Part shown: in pieces, positions 24,992-33,910 of the stretch
Layout: every line of letters starts with the position of its first letter
How positions within the stretch are numbered: the stretch's first letter is position 1
Assembly (NCBI RefSeq): GCF_042651565.1
Contig: NZ_JBHSDF010000003.1
Strand: one strand, 5' to 3'
Length of the DNA: 64,000 nucleotides
Origin: Salinispirillum marinum
Lineage (GTDB): Bacteria; Pseudomonadota; Gammaproteobacteria; Pseudomonadales; Natronospirillaceae
Translations under genes and position numbers: made by a program
The notes under the pieces: generated by a model
Seen by the model: only the letters and a program-made list of their open reading frames with translations
Database searches by the model: none
Told to the model about the DNA's origin: nothing

Positions 24992-26136
24992 GGTGTTTCC
25001 TCGTGGCCCAGTAAACGGCGAAACAATTGGTCGTATTCGGTGGCCATGCGCTGCGCGGAAAACCGTTGGTCAACCAAGGCTCTGCCCTGTTGCGCTAACT
25101 GTTGCGCCAAGGTTGCATCTTGCGCCAATCGTCGTAACTGGTTGGCTAATGTCTGCCAGTCACCCAATGGCGCCAATAACCCGGTTTGTTCATGGCGAAT
25201 CAGTTGATCGACACCGGGAATGTCATAGGCAACCACGGGCGTGCCAATGGCCATGGCTTCCATCAAACAGCGGGGAATGCCTTCCAATGATGAGGTCAAT
25301 GCGAACGCATCAAAGCTGCGTACGAGTTCCAATCGGTCACTGCGAAAGCCTAAAAACTCAATGTGTGCGGCAGCGGGCAAGGTCGCTGCAAAGGCTTCCA
25401 TGTCGGCGCGTTGCGCGCCATCACCCACCAAACTCAGGCGCGCATGCGGAACCTGCTGCCATAGGGCATTGAACGCTTGCAACAGGTCGCGGATGCCTTT
25501 ACGCGGGATGATCTGCCCCACATAGCCCAGATGAAAGCTGTCCGATCGGGCGGGGGCGGACGCTAAATCACGGCGCAGTGCTTCCAATTCGGTCAGGTCT
25601 ACACCATTTTCGATAAACTGGACGCGCTGATCAGGCACACCAAAGCGCCGCATGTCGTCCAATAGTTGCGTTGACAACGGCGCAACGGCGTCAAAATAGC
25701 GCAATGCCATAGTGCCCAACTTGATGAAGGTGCGTAACTTGAGGCCCACATTCCCGGAAAAACCATGTGGCGTGCTGACGGCGGTAATGCCGGTACGCCG
25801 TGCGGCCATCAAGCCCAACAAATCGGACTTATACCCATGCGTGTGAATAACGTCGATATCACGTTCCCGAATGATGCGGCACAGTTGTTGGATGGCGCGC
25901 AAATCAAACCGGCCACGCATGTCCAAGTAATGCACCGCTCCCTTTTCGCGTGGGTAAAGTTCGGCCACCGTGAGGTCTTGCGTGGGGCTCTCTCGGGTAA
26001 CCACGAGATCGCACACCATGCGTGCCGAATCACAGTTGTTCGCCATGGCCAGCACCCAACGTTCGGCACCGTAGAATCCGGAAGGCGTAATAAACTGCAA
26101 GACGTTTAAGGGCCGCAAGGGCTGCAACGGTTTCAT
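24979..26136 (-). CDS. Glycosyltransferase, GT4 family
   Basis: A 385-residue GT-B enzyme: VLQFITPSGFYGAERWVLAMA at the N-terminus, VIHTHGYKSDLLGLMAARR mid-protein and LGYVGQIIPRKGIRDLLQAF plus FALTSSLEGIPRCLMEAMAIGTPVVAYD in the C-terminal donor-binding domain. It would extend the lipid-linked oligosaccharide at the cytoplasmic face. It overlaps the ligase gene upstream by four bases and the amidotransferase gene downstream by 13. Confidence 0.9.
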   Translation of the reverse strand: MKPLQPLRPLNVLQFITPSGFYGAERWVLAMANNCDSARMVCDLVVTRESPTQDLTVAELYPREKGAVHYLDMRGRFDLRAIQQLCRIIRERDIDVIHTHGYKSDLLGLMAARRTGITAVSTPHGFSGNVGLKLRTFIKLGTMALRYFDAVAPLSTQLLDDMRRFGVPDQRVQFIENGVDLTELEALRRDLASAPARSDSFHLGYVGQIIPRKGIRDLLQAFNALWQQVPHARLSLVGDGAQRADMEAFAATLPAAAHIEFLGFRSDRLELVRSFDAFALTSSLEGIPRCLMEAMAIGTPVVAYDIPGVDQLIRHEQTGLLAPLGDWQTLANQLRRLAQDATLAQQLAQQGRALVDQRFSAQRMATEYDQLFRRLLGHEETPCVA

Positions 26137-27512
26137 TCGGGTAAGGGTTCCTTGATTGACGATCTATGCATTAATCGACCTCGCGTTTTTCGGCGCACCG
26201 AGGCGTCTTTCGCTTGGATATATTGCAGGTAATACACATTGGCGGCCGCGGCGATGAACATGATCATCCAATAAAGGACTTCAGCGCGCAGACGGTCGAT
26301 AAAGGTGGCGGCGACCAGATAGGCGAGTAACCCGCCTTCCAGCGCCAACATCTTAAAATAGGCTTCGGGGTTGAAATGGTCACTGTCTTGTTCGAGCAGG
26401 TATTTTTTGGTTTTGTGCGACAACCGGAGCGCGCTACCAATCAAACACAGCAGCACAACCGGCCCGGGCCAGCCGAGTTCGCCGAGTGACTGAAACCAGG
26501 TGGAATGCACGACTTTACTGTCGGCATGCTCAAAATATTCCTCTGGCAAGTAATTACGACTTAAGGCTTGATAGCCGCCGATACCCACACCTAACGGGTG
26601 ATCACGCATGACATCGAAGGTAGCCAGCCAAAATTCGATCCGGTGGGAGCCACTTTCACTGCCGTCTTCCACATTGGTCAGTGTGCTCATGCGCGCCCAG
26701 AAGGTTTCATCGGTGACGTACCAACCGCCGCCTAACCCGGCCAAAATAATCAGAATCGCCATACCGCGCTGACCTTGGCGCTGATATTTGGAAAACAACA
26801 TATAACAGAGGAAAAAACCAACGCCGACCACCGCGCCCAAGAACGCGCCGCGGCTGTTGATCAGCACCAAACCGTTGGCAATAAAGGCACCGCAGAGCGC
26901 GCTGAACAGTTTCATCTTTTTGTTGCCCAACCAGGCGTAATACATCAGCAGCACCAACGCAGGCACCAATGCTGCCGAGGTGTAATTACTGTCGCCACCG
27001 GTATCTATCATGCCGATACCTTCCACTCGACCATCGGCGTTGCGGCCGGTCACGGTTGCTACATAGCCAATGTAGGTAGCGCCAATCACATAGGTCCAAA
27101 GCACGGCATCGAGCGCTTTTTGCGTGGGAATGAGTTTGTATGCCAACGCCATGATGATGACGATTTTGATGAAATCGATCATAAAGGACCGGTGATAGCC
27201 CGGCACAATGGCGTGTTGATACATAAAAAGGTACAGCACCACCAAGGCCACCAACCACTTAAACACGGGTTGTTTGCTCCATGGGCTGCGCGCGCTCAAC
27301 TCTTTGTATTTCATGCCCAGCACCAGCATCATTAACAGCACGGTAATGAACGAGTAACGCAGGCCGGGAATGCTGGCCGCCCACCAACGGTTATCGGGAT
27401 TTAAGAAGTACACCATTTGGTACACCACGAAGGCGGCGGTGGGCACAACAAACAAGGCGGCCAAAATGCCACCGAAGAAAAAGGTGAGAAACAACAGCGC
27501 AAACTTAGACAT
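26133..27512 (-). CDS. O-antigen ligase/polymerase-like protein, exosortase A-associated O-glycosylation ligase type
   Basis: A 459-residue membrane protein with about 11-12 hydrophobic segments and a large periplasmic loop. The NSRGAFLGAVVGVGFF motif and the loop region HPLGVGIGGYQALSRNYLPE are hallmarks of the Wzy/WaaL superfamily. The N-terminal YFLNPDNRWWAASIPGLRYS matches the family named putative O-glycosylation ligase of exosortase A systems. It would polymerise flipped units or attach them to a protein or lipid acceptor. Whether it acts as polymerase or as a ligase for PEP-CTERM proteins is not settled. Confidence 0.88.
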   Translation of the reverse strand: MSKFALLFLTFFFGGILAALFVVPTAAFVVYQMVYFLNPDNRWWAASIPGLRYSFITVLLMMLVLGMKYKELSARSPWSKQPVFKWLVALVVLYLFMYQHAIVPGYHRSFMIDFIKIVIIMALAYKLIPTQKALDAVLWTYVIGATYIGYVATVTGRNADGRVEGIGMIDTGGDSNYTSAALVPALVLLMYYAWLGNKKMKLFSALCGAFIANGLVLINSRGAFLGAVVGVGFFLCYMLFSKYQRQGQRGMAILIILAGLGGGWYVTDETFWARMSTLTNVEDGSESGSHRIEFWLATFDVMRDHPLGVGIGGYQALSRNYLPEEYFEHADSKVVHSTWFQSLGELGWPGPVVLLCLIGSALRLSHKTKKYLLEQDSDHFNPEAYFKMLALEGGLLAYLVAATFIDRLRAEVLYWMIMFIAAAANVYYLQYIQAKDASVRRKTRGRLMHRSSIKEPLPE

Positions 27513-28788
27513 AAGGCCACCCTATGGCCAGCAACAGCAGCAACAAGGTGATGGCAAAACCCAGAATGCCGCGCACCGTTACCGGGCTCGCGGCCGACCC
27601 TGTTGCCGATGGCCGGGCGCTGCTCCAGGTGACTTGGGTTTGGCCCTGGACAGCACGCGCAATGCCCCGCATGGCGTACAGATTCACCATCACGAAATAA
27701 AAGGGTATGGCGATTACCATGGGTAAGCGGGGGCGCATTTGCAACGCATAACCCAAAGCAGCCGTGCCCACCAAGGCCACTGCACCGAGCACCACCAACT
27801 GAAATACCCATAAGCCTTGTGCCGCCAACAGGGCGCTTCCGATGACACCGAGCACTGCGAAGTACGGGATTAGCCACCGCAGCAATTTATGTGAAATGAC
27901 CTGCACACTGAACCAGCCGGTACGGAAGGGGTTCATTACCTCTCTAACCCGCAATAAACCGCGCACACTGCGGTTTACGATGCGTTCTTTCCGCGCCGCT
28001 TCTTTCCCGAATTCACCGGCGGTTTCCTCAAAACAACGAGCTTGTGGATCAAATACACCGCGATAGCCTTTGGCAACGATTTGCAGCGGATTCACAAAGT
28101 CGTTGATATCACGCGCTTGTAATGGCTCCCAAAGGCTGCGTCGAATGGCATAAATGGCACCGTCGCCGCCCACCACCGAATGGAGCTGGCTTTCCCATTG
28201 TTTGATCGCGAGTTCGTAGCGCCAGTATAGGTCTTCATTGGCGGCGGAGGCATTGTCAGCACCGTCCGTATAGAGCGCAGCACCCACCACATATCCCACC
28301 TGTGGCAAGGCGAAATGGCGCACCAACTGGCGCACCGCATCCACGGCGTACATGGCATTGGCGTCCGAAAATACCACCACATCCGCGTCGGTCGCGGCCA
28401 GCGCCAAATTCAAGCCCAGTGTTTTTCCAAGACGACCTTCCTGGCGGATGAGCTGTACCCGTAGTTCCGGGTAACGTTCCGTGAAGGCTTGCACCAAATC
28501 GTCTGTACCATCATCAGAACCGTCTGACACGACGAGGATATCCAATAATTCACGGGGATAATCCAAGGCTAAACAGTTATCGAGCTTGGCGGTAATGACC
28601 TTGGCTTCGTTGTAACATGACACCACCAAGGTCACACTCGGCAATGACTCATTTGGGGTTTCGCTGACGGCCGATGCGGTAGGTTGCCGCCAAAAGCGGG
28701 TCAACAACCACAACAACAGAGGGTACCCGGCGTACACATACACCGGCACCAGCAAGCAACCTAGCGTCAACACAACTAAACCGATCAT
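27505..28788 (-). CDS. Membrane glycosyltransferase family 2 (cellulose/hyaluronan synthase-like)
   Basis: A 427-residue processive-type GT2 protein. One N-terminal membrane segment is followed by the catalytic domain: VTLVVSCYNEAKVITAKLDN, ILVVSDGSDDGTDDLV, the DXD motif FSDANAMY and an ED-containing ANEDLYWRYE stretch. Three or four C-terminal membrane segments follow (about 310-427). No clear QxxRW is seen, so it may transfer single sugars rather than polymerise. It overlaps its neighbours by four to eight bases inside the exopolysaccharide operon. Confidence 0.88.
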   Translation of the reverse strand: MIGLVVLTLGCLLVPVYVYAGYPLLLWLLTRFWRQPTASAVSETPNESLPSVTLVVSCYNEAKVITAKLDNCLALDYPRELLDILVVSDGSDDGTDDLVQAFTERYPELRVQLIRQEGRLGKTLGLNLALAATDADVVVFSDANAMYAVDAVRQLVRHFALPQVGYVVGAALYTDGADNASAANEDLYWRYELAIKQWESQLHSVVGGDGAIYAIRRSLWEPLQARDINDFVNPLQIVAKGYRGVFDPQARCFEETAGEFGKEAARKERIVNRSVRGLLRVREVMNPFRTGWFSVQVISHKLLRWLIPYFAVLGVIGSALLAAQGLWVFQLVVLGAVALVGTAALGYALQMRPRLPMVIAIPFYFVMVNLYAMRGIARAVQGQTQVTWSSARPSATGSAASPVTVRGILGFAITLLLLLLAIGWPYV

Positions 28789-29888
28789 AAGGTGATATAC
28801 CGTCGTAAATGCCCGCCCAAGCGGTTAGCGACCGGCTGGGGTAGGCGCTGCCATACGCGTTCAATAAAAGGCCGTAACCGCTGGCCTAAACCGCCTTGCT
28901 TGAGTGCAGGCACGGGCAACAGGGCATCGGCGGTGTACGTCTGCCAGTCCAACAGATTGGGCACTGCACCCCATTGTTGTTTGAACCGATAGGTACCTTC
29001 GCCATAGGTCGAACGACCAAAATCAAATTCACGTCCGCCGCTGTCGGCCAAGTGCGCCTGAATTGTCCAATACAACAACATGTTCGGGGCGAGATGGTTG
29101 AAGTCGGCCAAGGTTGACGCCCACGGAATCACCGCACGTTCCGCGCATCGCAACACCCAGCCCGCGCCTACCACGCGGTCGCCAAACCGCACCAGCACAA
29201 TAAAGTACGACTGACCTTTCTGATATTGCCGTTGAATGGCCTCGAACCAACGTTTGCTGTGCGCGGGCGACCCTAAACGTCGCATATTGGCGGCGTAAAC
29301 CCGATAAAACTCAGCAACCGCCGCTGCATCGGTGCGAATTTCCGCCTTTAAGCCGTTTTTCTCAGCCTTCTTAATTTGACTGCGCAACTTGGGTTTGTAA
29401 CTGGCCAGCAACGAGGCTGAACTCTCGGGTAGCGTGCACAGCATGCGCACTTTGCGTCCGGTCAGATAGGCGGTATCCGGGTTCTGCTCGTTGTACTCAG
29501 TCGACGCCGCCGTTCGACAACGTAATTCCAAGTGTTCTGCACTCGATGCGGCTAATTCACGCTGCGCAGCGCGAATCAATGCCTGCTCGGTCGCTTTATC
29601 GTCGGCCAATGGACCACCCAAGTCAGCAAAGGGCAACGATACCCATTGCGGCCGCACCAACGGGCGGCGCACATAGCACATGGGCAATAAACCGGAAATT
29701 TGCCCGCCCTGACCGTAGGCCACCAAACAGCCCTGATCATGTCCGTATCCCTCCGCCACGGCGTTACGCCACGCGCTCAGGTGATAGGGCGAGCCCTGTG
29801 GATGTTGCACCACGTAAGCGTCCAGCGCTCCGACAGCGGACTGCAGGTCTGCATCACTTAGCCAGCGAACAACCCCATGCTCAGTCAT
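28785..29888 (-). CDS. FemAB family XrtA/PEP-CTERM-associated protein
   Basis: A 367-residue protein with two GNAT-like lobes of the FemAB fold. Recognisable stretches are HPQGSPYHLSAWRNAVAEGYGH, SLPFADLGGPLADD, the LASYKPKLRSQIKKAEKNG helix and FDFGRSTYGEGTYRFKQQWGA. These match the FemAB-like family tied to exosortase A clusters. FemAB enzymes transfer aminoacyl groups from tRNA; here the acceptor may be an amino sugar of the polysaccharide. I prefer ATG 29888, nine bases after GGAGG, over the ATG at 29894, which is too close to it. Overlaps the upstream acetyltransferase gene by eight bases. Confidence 0.88.
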   Translation of the reverse strand: MTEHGVVRWLSDADLQSAVGALDAYVVQHPQGSPYHLSAWRNAVAEGYGHDQGCLVAYGQGGQISGLLPMCYVRRPLVRPQWVSLPFADLGGPLADDKATEQALIRAAQRELAASSAEHLELRCRTAASTEYNEQNPDTAYLTGRKVRMLCTLPESSASLLASYKPKLRSQIKKAEKNGLKAEIRTDAAAVAEFYRVYAANMRRLGSPAHSKRWFEAIQRQYQKGQSYFIVLVRFGDRVVGAGWVLRCAERAVIPWASTLADFNHLAPNMLLYWTIQAHLADSGGREFDFGRSTYGEGTYRFKQQWGAVPNLLDWQTYTADALLPVPALKQGGLGQRLRPFIERVWQRLPQPVANRLGGHLRRYITL

Positions 29889-31020
29889 TAGCATCTACCT
29901 CCCTATCCGCCGGGTTTGTACGTCGACCTAACCAACGATGTTTGACCTCGCGGGCGGCTTGCTCCCAACGAAATTTCAGGCGATCACGCTGCATCACCAC
30001 CTGAATCAACCGGGCATGCCACTGACCCAATTGGCGTTTGTAACGTTCGTCCCCGCCCATAAAATCATAGAGATCGCGTCCATCACTTAAATATGCCTGC
30101 AAGCACAGACTATGGCCCAGCAAACCCGGCTTGAGCTTGTTATCCTGCTCCACTTGCAAACCACCTAAATAGAAATACACACGGTTGCGGTAAATAAAGT
30201 TATAAAAAGTAGCTATTCGCGTATCACCGACAGCGACAGCGACCAGATCCACGCCACCTTGTGCCCAATGCGCACGAATAAACGCCTCATGAAAGCGCAC
30301 AAAGTGCGGATTGGCAAAACCGCTTTGTGAAGGCCCGGCGCCCCAACGCGCCATGTGCTGTGGCCCAATCTCACTGAACCATTGCAACGCCTCATCGAGC
30401 GAACTTGGGCGAATTACCCGCACCGCGCCGCGCTGTTCATAAATTCGTTGCGCGCGCACAATCTGTGCGCGCGTGTTGGTAGACAACGTATTCAAGTATG
30501 GGGTGGCGGTACGTCGCAACGCGGCCAGATTGACCGCATAACATGGTGCTTCCCATCGCACCAAAGGCTTTAGTTGCCCTGCTGCCAAAAATGCCGCCGC
30601 TCGCTCCGCATCAATGGCGCCAACCTGCCATTCATCCCAGTCGTTTAAACCCATTTGCATATAACGCACAACGGCGGAATCCACGGCATCGACATGCGCC
30701 CGGTCAACCAGAAAGCCGTTGTATTCGATCCAAATCTGATCTTCTTCGGGATCCCCTGTTTGGTGTAAGCGCAAACAGCGCGAGGTCAAAACACCATGCC
30801 GACGATCCCGTTTTTCCACCAGCAAGCCTAAGCCAACGATGGTGTCCCCAACGGTTACCTTAATCACCGTGACGGCGGGTTGGTAAACTTTTAGCCACAC
30901 ACCTATCCACTGCCAGGATAAGAATACCGGGCAATCAGCGCGGCCTTCCAAGGCCTGCCAGTCGCGCGCTAGGGTATCCCTATCGATCAGCGAATAGTGT
31001 GTAACAAAGGGTTTAATCAT
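29881..31020 (-). CDS. GNAT/CelD (BcsL)-type acyltransferase
   Basis: A 379-residue protein with the double-GNAT fold of the CelD/BcsL group of cellulose and exopolysaccharide acyltransferases. Visible motifs are CPVFLSWQWIGVWLKVY at the N-terminus, SSLDEALQWFSEIGPQHMARWG, FHEAFIRAHWAQGGVDLVAVAVG and a C-terminal YDFMGGDERYKRQLG, the typical last conserved block. It is probably cytoplasmic and modifies a sugar precursor. Its stop overlaps the FemAB start and its ATG overlaps the carbamoyltransferase stop. Shine-Dalgarno is weak, so coupled translation is likely. Confidence 0.85.
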   Translation of the reverse strand: MIKPFVTHYSLIDRDTLARDWQALEGRADCPVFLSWQWIGVWLKVYQPAVTVIKVTVGDTIVGLGLLVEKRDRRHGVLTSRCLRLHQTGDPEEDQIWIEYNGFLVDRAHVDAVDSAVVRYMQMGLNDWDEWQVGAIDAERAAAFLAAGQLKPLVRWEAPCYAVNLAALRRTATPYLNTLSTNTRAQIVRAQRIYEQRGAVRVIRPSSLDEALQWFSEIGPQHMARWGAGPSQSGFANPHFVRFHEAFIRAHWAQGGVDLVAVAVGDTRIATFYNFIYRNRVYFYLGGLQVEQDNKLKPGLLGHSLCLQAYLSDGRDLYDFMGGDERYKRQLGQWHARLIQVVMQRDRLKFRWEQAAREVKHRWLGRRTNPADREVDAND

Positions 31021-32869
31021 GGGTTTTGTGCTGCTCGTTGGGAGAGTGCTCCATTGCCGGGTGCTTCACCAAGTACGGCCCCAAGATCAAGTAATCCAGA
31101 TTACCCTCCAAAAACGCACGTACGGCGTCGGCCGGACTGTTCACGATGGGTTCCTCATGCATGTTAAAGCTGGTGTTAATCAGGCTGGGAATACCGCTGA
31201 GTTTTTCGTATTCCTGCAAGATGTCGTAGTAACCGGGGTTAACATGCCGCTGAATCAACTGCGGGCGCGCGGTCCCATCGACGTGCACCGCTGCCGGGCA
31301 GTGCTCTCGCATAAAGTCCGTGCAGTCAAAGGTCACGGTCATGAATTCAGCGGTGTGTTCCGCTCCACGTATGTTGTGATAGCACTTTTCCCGAGCTTCA
31401 TAGAGGGTAACGGGCGCGAAGGGCATGAACTCGGTACGGCCGAGACGTTTATTCAGCCATTGATTCACCTCGGGTTCCCGAGCGTGGTACATAATGGTCC
31501 GGTTACCCAGGGCACGCGGGCCGTATTCCATCCGGCCATCAAACCGCGCTACCACCTGTCCGGCATGAATCAAGGCGGCCACTTCAGCCGCCAGGTGCTC
31601 GGGTTCACGGTAAGCCAGTCCGGCATCTTGAAGCGCCGCGACCATCTGTGCGGTGGAGTAATCGGGGCCCAAATAGGCATTGCTGATGCTGCTTTTTGCG
31701 CCACCGGGCCAGCTTTGATACAGGGCAGCGCCGGTGCCGCAGCCACCATCACCCATGTTGGGATAGACGAAGATGTGTTTTACCGTGTCGATTTCAAAAA
31801 TGCGTTGGTTTAATTTAACGTTGGCGGTAACGCCGCCTGACAGCACCACAGTGTCGATGCCCGTTTGCTCTACCCAATGTCGTACAAAGTCGGTAGCCAC
31901 GACCTCAAGGACATACTGATACGCCGCCGCGACATCAATTTTTGGAAAGCGGGTGGCCAGGTAGCGTGAAAAATACACGTTGTTCGCTTCATAAATGCTG
32001 AAGTCACCGGGCCGCTGCTCAATGCGACTGAGTAAGATACCACCTAAAATCGTCGGATCGCCATAGGACGCCAAGCCGACAATCTTCCCTTCGTGGCGAC
32101 TGGGTTTGAAGCCCAGACTGGAGGTCACATGCTCATACAGGGTACCCAATGAATTGGGGTAACTGATGCCATGCAAACGGTGAATCTTGCCGTTCTGCCC
32201 AATGCTCACAGAGCCGGCCAAACCGGTACCATAACCATCCAGCGTGATGCAGAGGGCGCGGTCATAACCGCTCGCATAAAAGCTGTTCGCGGCATGGGTC
32301 AGGTGATGATCCATGCGCTTAACCGGTTCGTTCCAGCCAAATTCCTCTAACCCGCTGGCCAGCTCCTGTTCCCAATGCACAAAGGATGCGCGCGCCTGCT
32401 CGGCCCATTTGCGTGACCCCGCTAAGGCCGCACGATTTGACGCCAAACGTTGCGTACCTGCCACACTGTAATAGGAACTGTGCAACGCCCCTTTTTCCAT
32501 CATCGCATTCGGATGGGTTAAGCCATGAATGGGTTCGTTCCGATCCTGTACGCGCGTCAGTGCCTCTTTTACTTGGGCACCAAGGTCTTTCGGTTGAAAA
32601 CGCTTGATAAACGCTTTCTCGTCGGCCAGATTTTTGCGAAAAACTTTTTCTTCGTTGTCAGCGGTTAGGAAGGGGTAGGCGACCTGATCGAAATCACTCA
32701 TGTTCAGACCGGTGTATTCCAATGCGGCTTGTAGCGCTAACCGGGGAAAACCGTCTTGTTGCTTTACCCGCGAAAAACGTTCCTCACCTGCCGCAAACAA
32801 AACCTCACCATCCACAACCACCGATACCGTAGCATCTTTATCCAACGGCGATATTCCTAGTACCTTCAT
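31013..32869 (-). CDS. Carbamoyltransferase, NodU/CmcH family
   Basis: A 618-residue protein with both halves of the NodU/CmcH family. The N-terminal Kae1-like domain has the metal-binding MDHHLTHAANSFYAS and ITLDGYGTGLAGSV plus GKIVGLASYGD; the C-terminal part has MEYGPRALGNRTIMY and INTSFNMHEEPIV. The family transfers a carbamoyl group from carbamoyl phosphate via carbamoyl-adenylate to a sugar hydroxyl. It predicts a carbamoylated exopolysaccharide. I use ATG 32869, preceded by GGGAGAG and overlapping the deacetylase stop (ATGA), rather than 32884. Confidence 0.93.
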   Translation of the reverse strand: MKVLGISPLDKDATVSVVVDGEVLFAAGEERFSRVKQQDGFPRLALQAALEYTGLNMSDFDQVAYPFLTADNEEKVFRKNLADEKAFIKRFQPKDLGAQVKEALTRVQDRNEPIHGLTHPNAMMEKGALHSSYYSVAGTQRLASNRAALAGSRKWAEQARASFVHWEQELASGLEEFGWNEPVKRMDHHLTHAANSFYASGYDRALCITLDGYGTGLAGSVSIGQNGKIHRLHGISYPNSLGTLYEHVTSSLGFKPSRHEGKIVGLASYGDPTILGGILLSRIEQRPGDFSIYEANNVYFSRYLATRFPKIDVAAAYQYVLEVVATDFVRHWVEQTGIDTVVLSGGVTANVKLNQRIFEIDTVKHIFVYPNMGDGGCGTGAALYQSWPGGAKSSISNAYLGPDYSTAQMVAALQDAGLAYREPEHLAAEVAALIHAGQVVARFDGRMEYGPRALGNRTIMYHAREPEVNQWLNKRLGRTEFMPFAPVTLYEAREKCYHNIRGAEHTAEFMTVTFDCTDFMREHCPAAVHVDGTARPQLIQRHVNPGYYDILQEYEKLSGIPSLINTSFNMHEEPIVNSPADAVRAFLEGNLDYLILGPYLVKHPAMEHSPNEQHKTHD

Positions 32870-33858
32870 TGTAAGCTCTCCCATTGCGCCTTCAGTCGGG
32901 TGGGCGTGGTGGCCTGTCCGCCGAGTTCGTTGAAAAAATAATCAAAAAACCGTTTAAACCGCTCTAAAAACTGCTGTAGATCACGCTCATTACGCACATA
33001 GGGCGTACAGCCCGGTAACACACTGGGGCTATGAAAGCTCCAAGTGAAGGTACGCACACCCTGCTTTAACAAAAATTCGGTAAGGCGTTTGTGGTCGTTA
33101 AACGCAAACCCTTCCGGCGACAACACCAACCTATCCACCAAGCCCAAGCGCGCCAAGATTCCCGGTGCCTTGAAGCGTTTGGCGCGCTGTGCGGCGTCAT
33201 ACAGTGGTCGGGCATATTGCCCGGCGCGCCCCACCAAGGCACCGGTCAGTGGAATTTCCAAGCAACGTGATGCGCCAAACCAAAAGGGATCCGCCGAAAA
33301 AGCCCGATAGTCCGGGCCGCCATCACCGCGGTGGTCAAAGGGCGGACATACAGAGACATCGATCTCAAACCCTAACGCTGCCAGTGTTTCCTCGGTGTGC
33401 GGTCCAAACCCGTAACGTCCGGCTTTGTAGGTGGTCGGTACGGCACCAAACACCTCAGCAATTTGATCACGCAAGATGCGCAATTTTTCGCGCTCCAACG
33501 CCATGGGCAAATTTCCCGGATAGGTATTCGCCACCGTGACTGGCTCATCAAACGGTGGGTTAACCCATGGGTGCAGGTGCGCACCAATCTCACACTGCCC
33601 GGCGCTAAAATACTGTTTCAGTAGCCGATAGCCGTCCGGTTGTGACGCCACCGGATAGTCCACCACATAACAGGGTGCCAACCCGTAGTCATTACAAATC
33701 GTCTGCACACGATCGATGTGCAACATGCTGGCTACACCGTTATTTGCCCGATCGGGCGGTGCGTGCCAGTCAAAATCTTCTTCCGTGTCTACCACGACCA
33801 ACAATTGCGGCGGCGCATCGGCAGGCAGTGCAATAGGTTTCCGTTGGCTGAACATCAT
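32866..33858 (-). CDS. Polysaccharide deacetylase-like protein (NodB-type fold)
   Basis: A 330-residue protein with a carbohydrate esterase 4-like core: LLVVVDTEEDFDW carries the catalytic and metal Asp, EIGAHLHPWVNPP provides a His pair, and the TYKAGRYGFGPHTEETLAALG segment matches motif 3. No signal peptide is visible, so it may act on cytoplasmic lipid-linked intermediates or be exported by another route. It differs clearly from the second deacetylase at 40831, which is the XrtA-type family. The ATG at 33858 is followed by another ATG; GGAAA lies upstream. Confidence 0.82.
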   Translation of the reverse strand: MMFSQRKPIALPADAPPQLLVVVDTEEDFDWHAPPDRANNGVASMLHIDRVQTICNDYGLAPCYVVDYPVASQPDGYRLLKQYFSAGQCEIGAHLHPWVNPPFDEPVTVANTYPGNLPMALEREKLRILRDQIAEVFGAVPTTYKAGRYGFGPHTEETLAALGFEIDVSVCPPFDHRGDGGPDYRAFSADPFWFGASRCLEIPLTGALVGRAGQYARPLYDAAQRAKRFKAPGILARLGLVDRLVLSPEGFAFNDHKRLTEFLLKQGVRTFTWSFHSPSVLPGCTPYVRNERDLQQFLERFKRFFDYFFNELGGQATTPTRLKAQWESLQ

Positions 33859-33910
33859 TTAATTTCCTTACTGGTCGCTCCTGCGGTTGTCTGGTTATTA
33901 ACACGCACGT

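Noticed and set aside
31019..31813. 264-codon open frame on the plus strand
   Set aside because: It is antisense to the carbamoyltransferase gene, whose family motifs cover the whole stretch; no protein family is recognisable in it.
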